Assembly: GCA_964503665.1 (NCBI GenBank)
Contig: CAZDAR010000011.1
Span: 1-52,338 of the forward strand
Source of the DNA: 40-80 sp964503665
GTDB taxonomy: Bacteria; Bacteroidota; Bacteroidia; Flavobacteriales_D; Crocinitomicaceae
DNA length: 52,338 nt
Direction of reading: 5' to 3'
Shown: piece by piece, positions 17,658 to 26,171 of the stretch
How positions within the stretch are numbered: position 1 is the stretch's first letter
Layout: each line of letters starts with the position of its first letter
The notes under the pieces: generated by a model
What the model was told of the DNA's origin: nothing
The model's database searches: none
What the model saw: only the letters and a program-made list of their open reading frames with translations
Made by a program: the position numbers and the translations under genes

Positions 17658-18788
17658 ATGATTTCAAAATTACCACATGTAGGAACGACCATTTTTACGG
17701 TGATGTCTAAAATGGCAGCCGATTACAACGCCATCAACATTTCTCAAGGATTTCCGAACTTTCCGGTGGACGCTCGTTTATTAGATATTTACCAAGAAAC
17801 GATTCGGGAAAATGTGCATCAATATGCGCCGATGATGGGACATCCTTTGTTAATGGAGGAATTGACCCAATTGACGGCTAGAAGTTATCAGCGGAATATT
17901 CGACCAGAAGACGAACTTTTAGTCACTGCTGGTGCTACTCAGGCAATTTTTACCATCATTCAAGCACTTATTCACTCAGGAGATGAAATTATTGTTTTAG
18001 ATCCTGCGTATGATTGTTACGATCCTGCGATTTTATTGGCTGGAGGAAATGCGATTCACGTTAATTTAGATGAAGCATTTCGCCCCGACTTTGCGAAAAT
18101 TGAAGCGGTTTTTTCCACTAAAACAAAAATGCTTATCATCAACAATCCACACAATCCGTCGGGAACTGTTTGGGCGCCAGAAGACTTTCAACAACTATCT
18201 GATTTATTGGATAAATACCCAAATGTGTTGTTACTATCGGATGAGGTATATGAATACATTACTTTTGATAAACCGCATATTTCAATCAATACTTTCGAAA
18301 AAATAAGAGAAAGAGCGATTATCGTTTCTTCTTTTGGAAAGACGTTTCACATTACAGGATGGAAAATCGGATATCTGATTGCACCCAAAAATCTGATGAT
18401 TGAAATTAAGAAAGTACATCAATTTTTAGTTTTCTGTGTGAACAGCGTTTCACAAGTAGCACTCGCTAAATATTTAAAAGAAGTGGATGTCTCGAAGTTG
18501 GGTGGTTTTTACCAAGAGAAACGTGATTATTTCCAGCATCTGATGAAAGCTTCTCGATTGGAGTTACTTCCAGCGCAAGGTTCTTATTTCCAAACGGCGT
18601 GTTATAAGAAAATTTCAGAAGAAAACGATATCGATTTTGCCAAGCGCTTAGTGACCGAATTTGGTGTAGCAACGATTCCGTTCTCCGTTTTCTACAAAGA
18701 CAATACCGATCGGAAATTGATTCGTTTGTGTTATGCCAAAGACGATGAAACATTGATGCGTGCAGCTGAAAAACTGAGTAGAATTTAA
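17658..18788 (+). CDS. PLP-dependent aminotransferase (methionine aminotransferase, YbdL-like)
   Basis: A 376-residue fold-type I aminotransferase, class I/II. It opens with G-T-T-I-F-T-V-M-S-K-M-A and I-N-I-S-Q-G-F-P-N-F, the mark of the YbdL/kynurenine-aminotransferase branch. Catalytic features: N-N-P-H-N-P-S-G (about 162-169), Asp195 that binds the PLP ring nitrogen (L-L-S-D-E-V-Y), and the PLP-binding Lys228 in S-S-F-G-K-T-F-H-I-T-G-W. The family acts on methionine and aromatic amino acids with 2-oxoacids. It follows the DUF1573 gene with a 1-nt gap, so cotranscription is likely though not functionally obvious. Confidence 0.92.
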   Translation: MISKLPHVGTTIFTVMSKMAADYNAINISQGFPNFPVDARLLDIYQETIRENVHQYAPMMGHPLLMEELTQLTARSYQRNIRPEDELLVTAGATQAIFTIIQALIHSGDEIIVLDPAYDCYDPAILLAGGNAIHVNLDEAFRPDFAKIEAVFSTKTKMLIINNPHNPSGTVWAPEDFQQLSDLLDKYPNVLLLSDEVYEYITFDKPHISINTFEKIRERAIIVSSFGKTFHITGWKIGYLIAPKNLMIEIKKVHQFLVFCVNSVSQVALAKYLKEVDVSKLGGFYQEKRDYFQHLMKASRLELLPAQGSYFQTACYKKISEENDIDFAKRLVTEFGVATIPFSVFYKDNTDRKLIRLCYAKDDETLMRAAEKLSRI

Positions 18789-18799
18789 TCGTCACTCAC

Positions 18800-18832
18800 G
18801 AGAAACCCGCTCTCTTCACTCATTCTCACTCT
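18800..18832 (+). repeat. Short intergenic repeat, copy 1
   Basis: The tract GAGAAAC, CTCT, TTC, CTCATTCTCACTCT matches the one at 42009-42042 with a few differences, in the same orientation. Both copies sit at the 3' end of a gene. No gene is encoded here. Confidence 0.4.
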
Positions 18833-18883
18833 TTTTTATCTGTGGAATCTGTGAGAAAAAAATCTCCACGTAAATATTTTTTT

Positions 18884-18891
18884 TAACTTTG
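18884..18891 (+). promoter_or_regulatory. Promoter -7 box of the MerR-type gene
   Basis: TAACTTTG fits TAnnTTTG and ends 20 nt before the TTG start codon of the regulator. It supports a start at 18912 rather than any point further upstream. Confidence 0.5.
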
Positions 18892-18911
18892 AGAAAACAA
18901 ATTGATTTAAT

Positions 18912-19298
18912 TTGAAAATTTACACTGAAAAAGAGCTTACTAAGGTTTACTATTCGATTAGGGAGGTGGCGGCTATGTTTCAGGTAAATACTTCTTTAAT
19001 CCGCTTTTGGCACAAGGAGTTTGAGGCGTTTATCAAGCCCAAAATAAATGCAAAAGGCAATCGACTATTCACGCCAAAAGATGTTGTTAACTTCAGTAAA
19101 ATCTATCAATTAGTTAAAGAAGAAGGTTACACACTTGACGGTGCCAAAAAAGCACTTAAATCAAAACCTACCAGTAAATCAGCATCTTCAGAAGAATTAC
19201 CGATGGTGGAGAATACGCAAGATGCTAGTCAATTAAAGGTAGAATTATTGGAACGTTTAGAGAGTTTAAAAACGACTTTGTTGAATACACTGGGGTAA
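18912..19298 (+). CDS. MerR-family transcriptional regulator
   Basis: A 128-residue DNA-binding protein with one N-terminal MerR winged helix (Y-S-I-R-E-V-A-A-M-F-Q-V-N ... L-I-R-F-W-H-K-E-F, residues about 14-85). The second half is a polar linker and a short helical tail for dimerisation. The effector is unknown; no Cys cluster for metal sensing is seen. The start is TTG (18912): no ATG fits ahead of the HTH, and a promoter box lies 20 nt upstream. Homologues of this size are common single-copy regulators in Flavobacteriia. Confidence 0.88.
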   Translation: MKIYTEKELTKVYYSIREVAAMFQVNTSLIRFWHKEFEAFIKPKINAKGNRLFTPKDVVNFSKIYQLVKEEGYTLDGAKKALKSKPTSKSASSEELPMVENTQDASQLKVELLERLESLKTTLLNTLG

Positions 19299-19348
19299 CC
19301 GTTTTTTTAGGGCTCAAATCACAAAACTATAAAAAGGTCAATAACGAT

Positions 19349-19924
19349 TTATAGCTTATAAGCCAATCCAACACTTACGCTCTCCATAAAACTAAAAACA
19401 CCTTCTTTAGCATATATAAGCCAAACCATATCGATTTGATTTAAGGAACTTATTTCAATATGCAATCCGAGACTTTTGGATAGGTTGATTTCTTGTTTTA
19501 GACTCAGTATAAATCCTAGTTGTATCGTTTTTTCATTCATAAAGTGTTGCAAATCATACAACCCTAAATTACAGCCAGGTGCTATAAAAAACTTATACTT
19601 TTCTTTATAGAGCAATGGAAGATGGAATAGTGCATTAACATTTATATTAGCAGTTCTATATTCATGTGTTTTTTGGTAATAATTATACTCAAGCGATTGT
19701 TTGAAAAACTTATCATATTGTAATTGTAGTTCCCACCTTTTCTTAACATTCTTACGAAAAGAAGTAATTTGATAAATACCGATTTTGTAATCTATTGCAA
19801 AATAACCTACTGGACTAGTTGAGTTTACGACTCCACCACCACTAAAAAGACCAATTTGTGAAGACCTTTCTTGCCCAAATACAAAGAGTGGGCAAAAGAA
19901 TAAAAAACAAATAAAATATCTCAT
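19349..19924 (-). CDS. Predicted outer-membrane beta-barrel protein
   Basis: A 191-residue protein of unknown function. Signal peptide residues 1-17 (ending V-F-G-Q), then alternating hydrophobic/polar strands such as Y-F-A-I-D-Y-K-I-G-I-Y, W-E-L-Q-L-Q-Y-D-K-F-F and Q-L-G-F-I-L-S-L-K-Q-E-I-N-L, ending V-S-V-G-L-A-Y-K-L. This looks like a small barrel with about eight strands, similar in style to the outer-membrane beta-barrel (OMP_b-brl) families. No catalytic motif is seen. It is isolated: MerR is upstream on the other strand, and the large barrel gene starts on the same strand far upstream. Confidence 0.6.
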   Translation of the reverse strand: MRYFICFLFFCPLFVFGQERSSQIGLFSGGGVVNSTSPVGYFAIDYKIGIYQITSFRKNVKKRWELQLQYDKFFKQSLEYNYYQKTHEYRTANINVNALFHLPLLYKEKYKFFIAPGCNLGLYDLQHFMNEKTIQLGFILSLKQEINLSKSLGLHIEISSLNQIDMVWLIYAKEGVFSFMESVSVGLAYKL

Positions 19925-20062
19925 CTTAATATTTTTTTAAGTCTAAAGTATACAACGTTCACGCCTCACTCATTGAATTTGAATGAAAAACAGAGCTAAA
20001 CCATGATTAGTTTTCGTCACAAATAGATTAAGTACTGACTAAATTATAAAAAAATATCGACA

Positions 20063-23000
20063 TCAGAAAAATGCCCTTACCTCCATTCCTCCCGTATGAA
20101 TAATCTTATTTCCTTGTGTCTTTCGTGCACTATACTGAACCGAAAGTTGTAAATTTTTAGAAATGGAATGCTGATAACCAACAGACCATGTGAAATTATC
20201 TCCCGCTTTGAGTGATTCCAACATTTCGTACCCTAAGGTGGAATTTGAATTGCCGTTAAATTTTATTTTCACATACGAAAAGGCAGCTTGCAAACTTCCT
20301 TTTTCAGAGCGGTTGTACTTCAATTTCAATCCATATTCTTGAATAACGGCTTTCTCGGCGGTCACATTCAACTTAGAGGCAATGCGTGTTTCGTAGGTCA
20401 ATCGGAAAGCGGTGGAAGGTTGGTAACTGAGTGAAGGTATCATCATTAGGTAGTTGTAGTCGTAATTTCTACCCGTTGTATAATCGGCTTCAACGGCTCG
20501 ATTACCATATTCAAATGAATTCTCCAACGTGAATTTCCGTTTGATGTTTAAGTGAAAATTGATTTCATGCGATTGATTAATGCGGGCATCAAAACCACTC
20601 GCCAACAATGATTTACTTCGAACGTCTTGAAACGTATATTCTATTCCAAATATCGGGTTGGTACGGTTGAAATAGAAGGAATTTCGAATGGTGGAGTTAG
20701 TAGAAATGAGAGTCGAATCACGTACCTCGGTCGCAAATGGATTGAAAGATGAGTTGTCCAATTGACTGGTTTTACGAAAAATTCGAAATCGTGCTTGATC
20801 AGAAAAACGACTTACAAGTTTCTTGATACCCTTTTTGTTATTCCAAATACGCTCTGGTCGCAACGAAATGGTCTGGTTAAATTCATTCGAATAAGTACGT
20901 GTGTATTCATTACTTCTAACATACACACGAATATACGATGCTTGGTCTTGATACTGTGCCACTTCAAATTCATTCAAATCTTTCACACCATCGCCGTTGT
21001 AATCAATCCACGTATAAACGCCTTGACCGTCCGCCACTTTTAAGTATTGAAAAACTTGTTTTTGTTCCAATCCACTTCCTACTTCGTAAAAGGTGTTCCA
21101 TGTAAATGCACTTTTAAATAGTCGAATTTCATAATCAAATCGCCCTAACAACGTGTTCTCTGGTATTTGCGAAGTTAAAAGTGTGTCTTGGATTTTCAGT
21201 TGACGGTAATTTAGAAGTAAGTTGAGTCGCTGATTTTTTACACTTCTCATCAAAAATTCACCTCCAACATTTTGGGCTTTTGAGGAATTTTCCAAGCCTG
21301 AAAAGCTCGCCAATTTATCATAGCGTTCTCTGTAAAAAATACGATACGTATTCTTACTCGTGTCGACATTCATCACATAGGCTTCATAATCAAAAAATTG
21401 ATAACTATTCGACTTCATTCCAGAGCTGTCTTTAAAAACATTGCGCTCAAATTCATCTCGAACACCAATTTTGACAAACTTCACATCTTGAGAAACATCA
21501 ATCTTGTGACGTAAGAACTCAGTATTGACATCACTTGCTTTACTCTTTAAATAACTTCCTTCATATAAGGTGTTAAATCCTCTTTGTGACCATTTTCCAC
21601 CTACGGCACCTTTCATTCCAGTATAATTGTTACCAATGCTATATTGACCTGCGTTTATTAAGAAATTTCCGAAACGTTTATTCCGAAAATCGACTTGAAC
21701 CGACGAGTTTATTTCATTTCCTGAATATCCTCGATTACGCGTATTCCAATCTCTGTCGTATTCTACCGAACGATAATTCTCGATGTATTGAAAGTTACGA
21801 TGTAAGGCTTCAAATTCGCCTTTTGTCTCTAATTGCCACTTAGGAATAGAATCTTTCGAAAGATCAAATTTACCAATAATTCGTGTTTTATTACTGTACC
21901 CTTTATCGTCGTTTCGGTCTAGTTTTGAAAAGGTATTCAAGTCGTTAACGGTATAGGCAAACTCCGTAAATGTTTCCAACTGTTTGGAGAATTTATAACT
22001 TGCGCCCGAACTCATCATTTGACGTTTCTTTGGTGTCACCACTACTCTTTTCGCTTGATAATTCCCCTGAGAAATACCTCCAACTGGAGCAATCCATTCA
22101 AAAACTTTTCCCAAAGCGGTATAGTTTTTCAAGATATAATCACCTTCATTTGCCCCAACAAAAGTAAAAGTAGCACTAAAAAACGCCTCTGTTTGGTTAA
22201 CAGAATAAACTAAAACACTGTCATATCCCAGTGTGTCAACCAGTCTATACATGTTTTGGTTTTCCATGAAGCCCACTGAGTCGATACTAGAAAGATACGC
22301 TTCGGATAAATTATCACCAATGGTCGAAAGAAAAAATTTCTGCTGCGGCGAAAGTGTTTGTTGAATCGCCTGATTTTTGGCGTCTTGCTCCGAATACATG
22401 TTTAACCAATAGTTGAGTTTTTTTCCTTCGTAAGTCGTCGAAGCTTGAAATAAGGAACGGGCATAGTTTTGATCTGAGTATTGGAATTCCACCACAATTC
22501 GCTTGTCTTTCGTAATCAGACTTCGAGACGTAAACGTAATTTCTGCCGTATTATAGTTGATAACATAGTCAAACTCTTGACCTCTTTCTAACAAGCGGCC
22601 ATCGATAAAAACTTTTTCTGTTCCTGACAAAACAATAATGTAATTTTCATTCTCAGCGCCCATCAAACGGTATGGCCCTTGATTTCCTTCGACTCCTTGA
22701 ATAATTTGTCGGTTAAATTTTCCTCGTGAAAGAGCGCCTCCACCTTTCACCAACCACTTATTTTCTTTATTATCTTTCCAATTGTATTCACCGTAAATTC
22801 CCTGTGCTTTCTTAGTGAAATTCATGAAGTAACCCGTTGGACGTTGCAACCAAAAATCTCCACCAATGACCTTAAATTGATCGTTGTATAGCTGAATGAA
22901 AATCTTGTCAAATTCCTGTAATTTGTTGGTGTTTCCATCCGCTTGAATAGGAATATTAGCATCTGAAATAGAAGCAAGAACTTTTAAATTCGGCGTTAAT

Positions 23001-23497
23001 TCCCCCGATAATTCTAAATTCATGGAAGAATTCACGGACATATCTTGATTGTTACCAAACGAAATTCCTCTAGAAATACTACCGTTCTTTTTGAGCGCTG
23101 TCGTGCCAAATAAATCATAATCGTTCGATGTTGCCTCCGATAAGTACTGTTCAAAATTTCCTTTTCGCTCTTCGTAAATCACACTCGTGTCTCGACGATT
23201 GATAGTTGCTGAAAAGTTAGTCGGAAAAACACGATATTCCAAGCGAATTTGCTCTATACACGGCTTAATAATTCGAATTGTTCCTCTGGTTAAATTAAGG
23301 TCGTAATCTTCCCACGTCAATTGTCGCTCGCCACAAAATGCTTTAAAAGAACCCGGATAAATCGTTAATGAATCGATTTGAATTTCCTCGTTGGGCAAGA
23401 CTGTCAGTAGTTTTTCACGGTAAGACGATTCCTGTGCACTTACGAAGTAAATACCATTTATCAAAAAACAAAATAACAGTAGCGCCTTTCTCATCAA
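20063..23497 (-). CDS. Very large exported outer-membrane protein of unknown function
   Basis: A 1144-residue protein I cannot name. Signal peptide about 1-21 (ending F-V-S-A-Q). The N-terminal 120 residues look like a small beta domain. Then come R-G-I-S-F-G-N-N-Q-D, S-G-E-L-T-P-N-L-K-V-L-A-S-I-S-D and a Gln/Asn-rich strand region, and from about residue 480 to the end repeating antiparallel strands with aromatic girdles, ending M-E-V-R-A-F-F, a typical aromatic barrel terminus. Near residue 830 there is D-Y-N-G-D-G-V-K-D-L-N-E-F-E, a calcium-binding EF-hand-like loop. Long proteins of this build are conserved in Bacteroidota, but I know no assigned function. It is monocistronic and lies 62 nt upstream (on its strand) of nothing related. 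Confidence 0.7.
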   Translation of the reverse strand: MMRKALLLFCFLINGIYFVSAQESSYREKLLTVLPNEEIQIDSLTIYPGSFKAFCGERQLTWEDYDLNLTRGTIRIIKPCIEQIRLEYRVFPTNFSATINRRDTSVIYEERKGNFEQYLSEATSNDYDLFGTTALKKNGSISRGISFGNNQDMSVNSSMNLELSGELTPNLKVLASISDANIPIQADGNTNKLQEFDKIFIQLYNDQFKVIGGDFWLQRPTGYFMNFTKKAQGIYGEYNWKDNKENKWLVKGGGALSRGKFNRQIIQGVEGNQGPYRLMGAENENYIIVLSGTEKVFIDGRLLERGQEFDYVINYNTAEITFTSRSLITKDKRIVVEFQYSDQNYARSLFQASTTYEGKKLNYWLNMYSEQDAKNQAIQQTLSPQQKFFLSTIGDNLSEAYLSSIDSVGFMENQNMYRLVDTLGYDSVLVYSVNQTEAFFSATFTFVGANEGDYILKNYTALGKVFEWIAPVGGISQGNYQAKRVVVTPKKRQMMSSGASYKFSKQLETFTEFAYTVNDLNTFSKLDRNDDKGYSNKTRIIGKFDLSKDSIPKWQLETKGEFEALHRNFQYIENYRSVEYDRDWNTRNRGYSGNEINSSVQVDFRNKRFGNFLINAGQYSIGNNYTGMKGAVGGKWSQRGFNTLYEGSYLKSKASDVNTEFLRHKIDVSQDVKFVKIGVRDEFERNVFKDSSGMKSNSYQFFDYEAYVMNVDTSKNTYRIFYRERYDKLASFSGLENSSKAQNVGGEFLMRSVKNQRLNLLLNYRQLKIQDTLLTSQIPENTLLGRFDYEIRLFKSAFTWNTFYEVGSGLEQKQVFQYLKVADGQGVYTWIDYNGDGVKDLNEFEVAQYQDQASYIRVYVRSNEYTRTYSNEFNQTISLRPERIWNNKKGIKKLVSRFSDQARFRIFRKTSQLDNSSFNPFATEVRDSTLISTNSTIRNSFYFNRTNPIFGIEYTFQDVRSKSLLASGFDARINQSHEINFHLNIKRKFTLENSFEYGNRAVEADYTTGRNYDYNYLMMIPSLSYQPSTAFRLTYETRIASKLNVTAEKAVIQEYGLKLKYNRSEKGSLQAAFSYVKIKFNGNSNSTLGYEMLESLKAGDNFTWSVGYQHSISKNLQLSVQYSARKTQGNKIIHTGGMEVRAFF

Positions 23498-23559
23498 TCT
23501 TATCAGAAAACGAAGATAGGGGAATTTAAGTGTGTGAAGAAGAGGATTATGCTATAAAT

Positions 23560-24147
23560 TCAATTCACCATCTTCTTAAACGTCATCCACATGAGTTTTA
23601 AATCGTGTGTAAATGTCGGATTTGCCAAGTATTTTTTATTCAACTCTAATTTGGCAGGCATAATTTCTTGAATATACGTTTCGCGTGGATTATCAGATTC
23701 TCCCAACAATCTTGCTTCGTCGAAATAAGCCAAAGATGCGTAATCGGTAATTCCTGGTTTTACGTTTAATATTTGTTGTTGCTCAGTCGTATATAAATCG
23801 ACATATTCCTTTACTTCTGGTCGAGGTCCAATGATGCTCATATCGCCTTTTAAGACGTTTATAAACTGTGGAAATTCATCCAACTTATACTTTCGTATGA
23901 AATATCCAATGCGGGAAATACGTGGATCTTTCATGCCAACGGTTAATTTTCCCAATTGATCAGCATTCATGCGCATGGAGCGAAATTTCAATAAATAAAA
24001 AGGTTTCCCAAATTGACCAATACGTTCTTGTTTATAAAAAATCGGTCCTTTATCTTCCAAAAAGATAAGCAATGCAATAGGTAAAGCGAATGGTAAGAAT
24101 AAGCTTAAAAAGAGGAGCGAAAATAAAATGTCGAACAGTCGTTTCAC
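23560..24147 (-). CDS. Sugar transferase (PglC/WcaJ-type phosphoglycosyl transferase)
   Basis: A 195-residue minimal phosphoglycosyl transferase that moves a sugar phosphate from a nucleotide sugar to undecaprenyl phosphate, starting glycan assembly. It has the N-terminal re-entrant membrane helix after K-R-L-F-D (residues 1-32), K-G-P-I-F-Y-K-Q-E-R-I-G, L-L-K-F-R-S-M-R, the catalytic D-E-F-P-Q-F-I-N-V-L-K-G-D-M-S-I-I-G-P-R-P-E, and K-P-G-I-T near the end. The sugar is unknown. Length fits PglC-type enzymes without an extra N-terminal domain. Only a damaged methyltransferase-like frame is next to it, so the rest of the pathway is elsewhere. Confidence 0.92.
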   Translation of the reverse strand: MKRLFDILFSLLFLSLFLPFALPIALLIFLEDKGPIFYKQERIGQFGKPFYLLKFRSMRMNADQLGKLTVGMKDPRISRIGYFIRKYKLDEFPQFINVLKGDMSIIGPRPEVKEYVDLYTTEQQQILNVKPGITDYASLAYFDEARLLGESDNPRETYIQEIMPAKLELNKKYLANPTFTHDLKLMWMTFKKMVN

Positions 24148-24168
24148 GGAGTAAAAGTAAAATTTAAA

Positions 24169-24471
24169 CTATATCTTTTTAGATTTTAATGAAACTTCAA
24201 ACGTTCGTGTTGGATTCGCATTCACTTTTAAAGGCTGCGTTGTGAATTTATCACGGATAAAAATCGCACACATAAAAGAAAAAGAAGCTAATTCTTCCGA
24301 GAATTGAGGAAATAATTCATCTAATTGAATCGTTGGTAAACCATTGGGTAAATTATAGTTCGTGCTTACTTTATGCTGCCAAACGGAGTTGTCATTTGAT
24401 ACATGATTTAGTAACCATGGGGTTTTAATGATTTCTTTAATGGCTGAAAGTGTTTTTCCTATTATAGACAT
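24169..24471 (-). pseudogene. Probable methyltransferase with internal deletion
   Basis: A frame of about 100 codons (ATG at 24471; another at 24477). Its first half (A-I-K-E-I-I-K-T-P-W-L-L-N, N-Y-N-L-P-N-G-L-P-T-I, L-F-P-Q-F) resembles, from memory, the N-terminus of SAM-dependent methyltransferases found in Bacteroidota polysaccharide loci. The second half (M-C-A-I-F-I ... P-T-R-T-F-E-V-S-L-K-S-K) resembles the C-terminal strands of the same proteins. The Rossmann core with its glycine loop is absent. I infer an in-frame deletion; it may instead be a small genuine gene. It lies just upstream of the sugar transferase on the same strand. Confidence 0.35.
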
Positions 24472-24579
24472 ACACAAATATAATAACGTTTTGATACTTC
24501 TTTTCGGATTATCTTATTTTGAGCTGTTAAAGCCCATTTTGCAATTCTATTTGGAATATGAACTCTTTATCTTTCTTTT

Positions 24580-24660
24580 ACTTTTTGGCCGTCAAAAAGT
24601 AACAAAAACCTCATCACCATGATATTTTTCGCCACCCAAATCTTCCTCATTATCTTTTCT
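24580..24660 (+). repeat. Dispersed intergenic repeat, copy 1
   Basis: It begins with the inverted repeat ACTTTTTGGCCGTCAAAAAGT, continues with CCATGAT and CACCCAAATC, and is about 80 nt long. An inverted copy lies at 27727-27806 with roughly four in five positions the same. No protein is encoded. The surrounding gap (24472-24706) holds nothing else I recognise. Confidence 0.65.
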
Positions 24661-24706
24661 ATAAAATAGCTCTTAGAAATAAAATTAACTCCTTCTTTGT
24701 AAAAAG

Positions 24707-24731
24707 AAAAGCCCCATAAAATGGAGCTTTT
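24707..24731 (-). terminator. Rho-independent terminator of metK
   Basis: Arms AAAAGCYCCAT and ATGGRGCTTTT (11 nt, one mismatch) around a 3-nt loop, followed by a T-rich run on the minus strand. It starts 20 nt after the metK stop. The A/T-rich arms make it potentially active in both directions. Confidence 0.7.
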
Positions 24732-24750
24732 AAATATTCTTTACGATAAA

Positions 24751-26007
24751 TTAAATTCCGAAAGCGGCTTTAATTTTATCGACGAAATCTAATTTTTCCC
24801 AAGTAAACAATTCTACTTCAACTGTTTTCTCGTTGTGTTTTCCTTTGTTAAACACTTTTTTCACCACTTCATTCTTACGTCCCATGTGACCATAAGCCGC
24901 TGTTTCAGAATACATTGGATTTCTTAATTTCAAACGTTGCTCGATAAAGTAAGGACGCATATCAAAAATACCACTTAGTATTTGAGCAATTTCTCCGTCT
25001 GTCTTTTCTACTTTTGACGTACCGTAAGTCGTTACAAACAAACCACAAGGCTCTGCCACTCCAATAGCGTAAGAAACTTGTACTAAAACTTCATCACAAA
25101 CACCTGCAGCAACTAAATTCTTCGCAATATGACGTGTTGCATATGCAGCTGATCTATCTACTTTACTTGGATCTTTTCCAGAGAAAGCACCACCACCATG
25201 AGCACCTTTTCCTCCGTATGTATCAACAATGATTTTTCTTCCTGTCAAACCTGTGTCTCCGTGAGGTCCACCAATAACGAATTTTCCAGTTGGATTGATA
25301 TGATAGGTAATCGTTCCGTTGAACAATTCTTGAATCTCTGGCTTTAATTTCGCTTTTACTCTTGGAATAACGATGTTCACTAAATCACTTTTGATTTTCG
25401 CTAACATTTTTCCTTCCTCATCAAAATCATCATGCTGTGTTGAAACAACAATGGTGTCAATTCTTAAAGGAACATTATTATCTGAATATTCAATCGTTAC
25501 TTGCGATTTTGCATCAGGTCTCAAATAACCAATTAATTCTGGTTCATTTCGACGAATGTGAGAAAGTTCTTGTAATATTTTATGTGACAAGTCTAATGCT
25601 AAAGGCATATAGTTAGATGTTTCTTTGGTCGCATAACCAAACATCATTCCTTGGTCACCAGCGCCTTGTTCTTCTGGATTTGCCTTATCAACACCTTGAT
25701 TAATATCGGCTGATTGCTCATGAATAGCAGATAAGATACCACAGGATGAAGCGTCAAACATATATTCTGACTTCGTATAACCAATTTTTGCAATAACACC
25801 TCTAGCGATGTTTTGTACGTCTAAATAAGCATTTGAATTAACCTCTCCTGCTAATACAACCTGACCTGTTGTTACTAATGTCTCACAAGCCACTTTTGAA
25901 GTGGGATCATAAGCTAAAAAGTGATCAATCAAAGCGTCAGATATCTGATCTGCTACTTTATCTGGATGTCCTTCAGAAACGGATTCTGATGTAAACAAAT
26001 ATGGCAT
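24751..26007 (-). CDS. metK: S-adenosylmethionine synthetase
   Basis: MetK (418 residues) makes S-adenosylmethionine from ATP and methionine in the cytoplasm. Signatures: G-H-P-D-K-V-A-D-Q-I-S-D-A near residue 15, the methionine/ATP block G-A-G-D-Q-G-M-M-F-G-Y-A, and the glycine-rich loop G-G-G-A-F-S-G-K-D-P-S-K-V-D-R-S-A-A-Y. Length is in the family range, slightly long through an insertion around residues 165-175. It is monocistronic with a box TACTTTTG 31 nt upstream and a hairpin terminator downstream. The leader is too short for a SAM riboswitch. Confidence 0.97.
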   Translation of the reverse strand: MPYLFTSESVSEGHPDKVADQISDALIDHFLAYDPTSKVACETLVTTGQVVLAGEVNSNAYLDVQNIARGVIAKIGYTKSEYMFDASSCGILSAIHEQSADINQGVDKANPEEQGAGDQGMMFGYATKETSNYMPLALDLSHKILQELSHIRRNEPELIGYLRPDAKSQVTIEYSDNNVPLRIDTIVVSTQHDDFDEEGKMLAKIKSDLVNIVIPRVKAKLKPEIQELFNGTITYHINPTGKFVIGGPHGDTGLTGRKIIVDTYGGKGAHGGGAFSGKDPSKVDRSAAYATRHIAKNLVAAGVCDEVLVQVSYAIGVAEPCGLFVTTYGTSKVEKTDGEIAQILSGIFDMRPYFIEQRLKLRNPMYSETAAYGHMGRKNEVVKKVFNKGKHNEKTVEVELFTWEKLDFVDKIKAAFGI

Positions 26008-26038
26008 TTATTATAGATTTAATTAGAAAATAAGAACA

Positions 26039-26046
26039 CAAAAGTA
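26039..26046 (-). promoter_or_regulatory. Promoter -7 box of metK
   Basis: TACTTTTG on the minus strand fits TAnnTTTG, 31 nt before the ATG at 26007. A TTG (CAA at 26061-26063) lies only 14 nt further upstream, shorter than the usual spacing. Confidence 0.45.
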
Positions 26047-26159
26047 ATAATTATTATTTGCAAGTAATAGTGGATGTAAATTTATGTGATTATTTTATCT
26101 TTAAGTAAAGCGTCCTTATTTAGCATTATAATTTTTGCATATTATTTCTTTCTATGCAT

Positions 26160-26167
26160 TATCTTTG
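26160..26167 (+). promoter_or_regulatory. Promoter -7 box of prfB (leaderless type)
   Basis: TATCTTTG ends 4 nt before the ATG at 26172, with TTTG at 26134-26137 as a -33 element (spacer 22 nt). Transcription would begin at or next to the A of the ATG. This decides the start against the longer frame from 26154. Confidence 0.6.
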
Positions 26168-26171
26168 CACC

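Noticed and set aside
26008..26050. Possible SAM riboswitch before metK
   Set aside because: Only about 30 nt separate the promoter box from the ATG, too short, and no conserved riboswitch core is seen.
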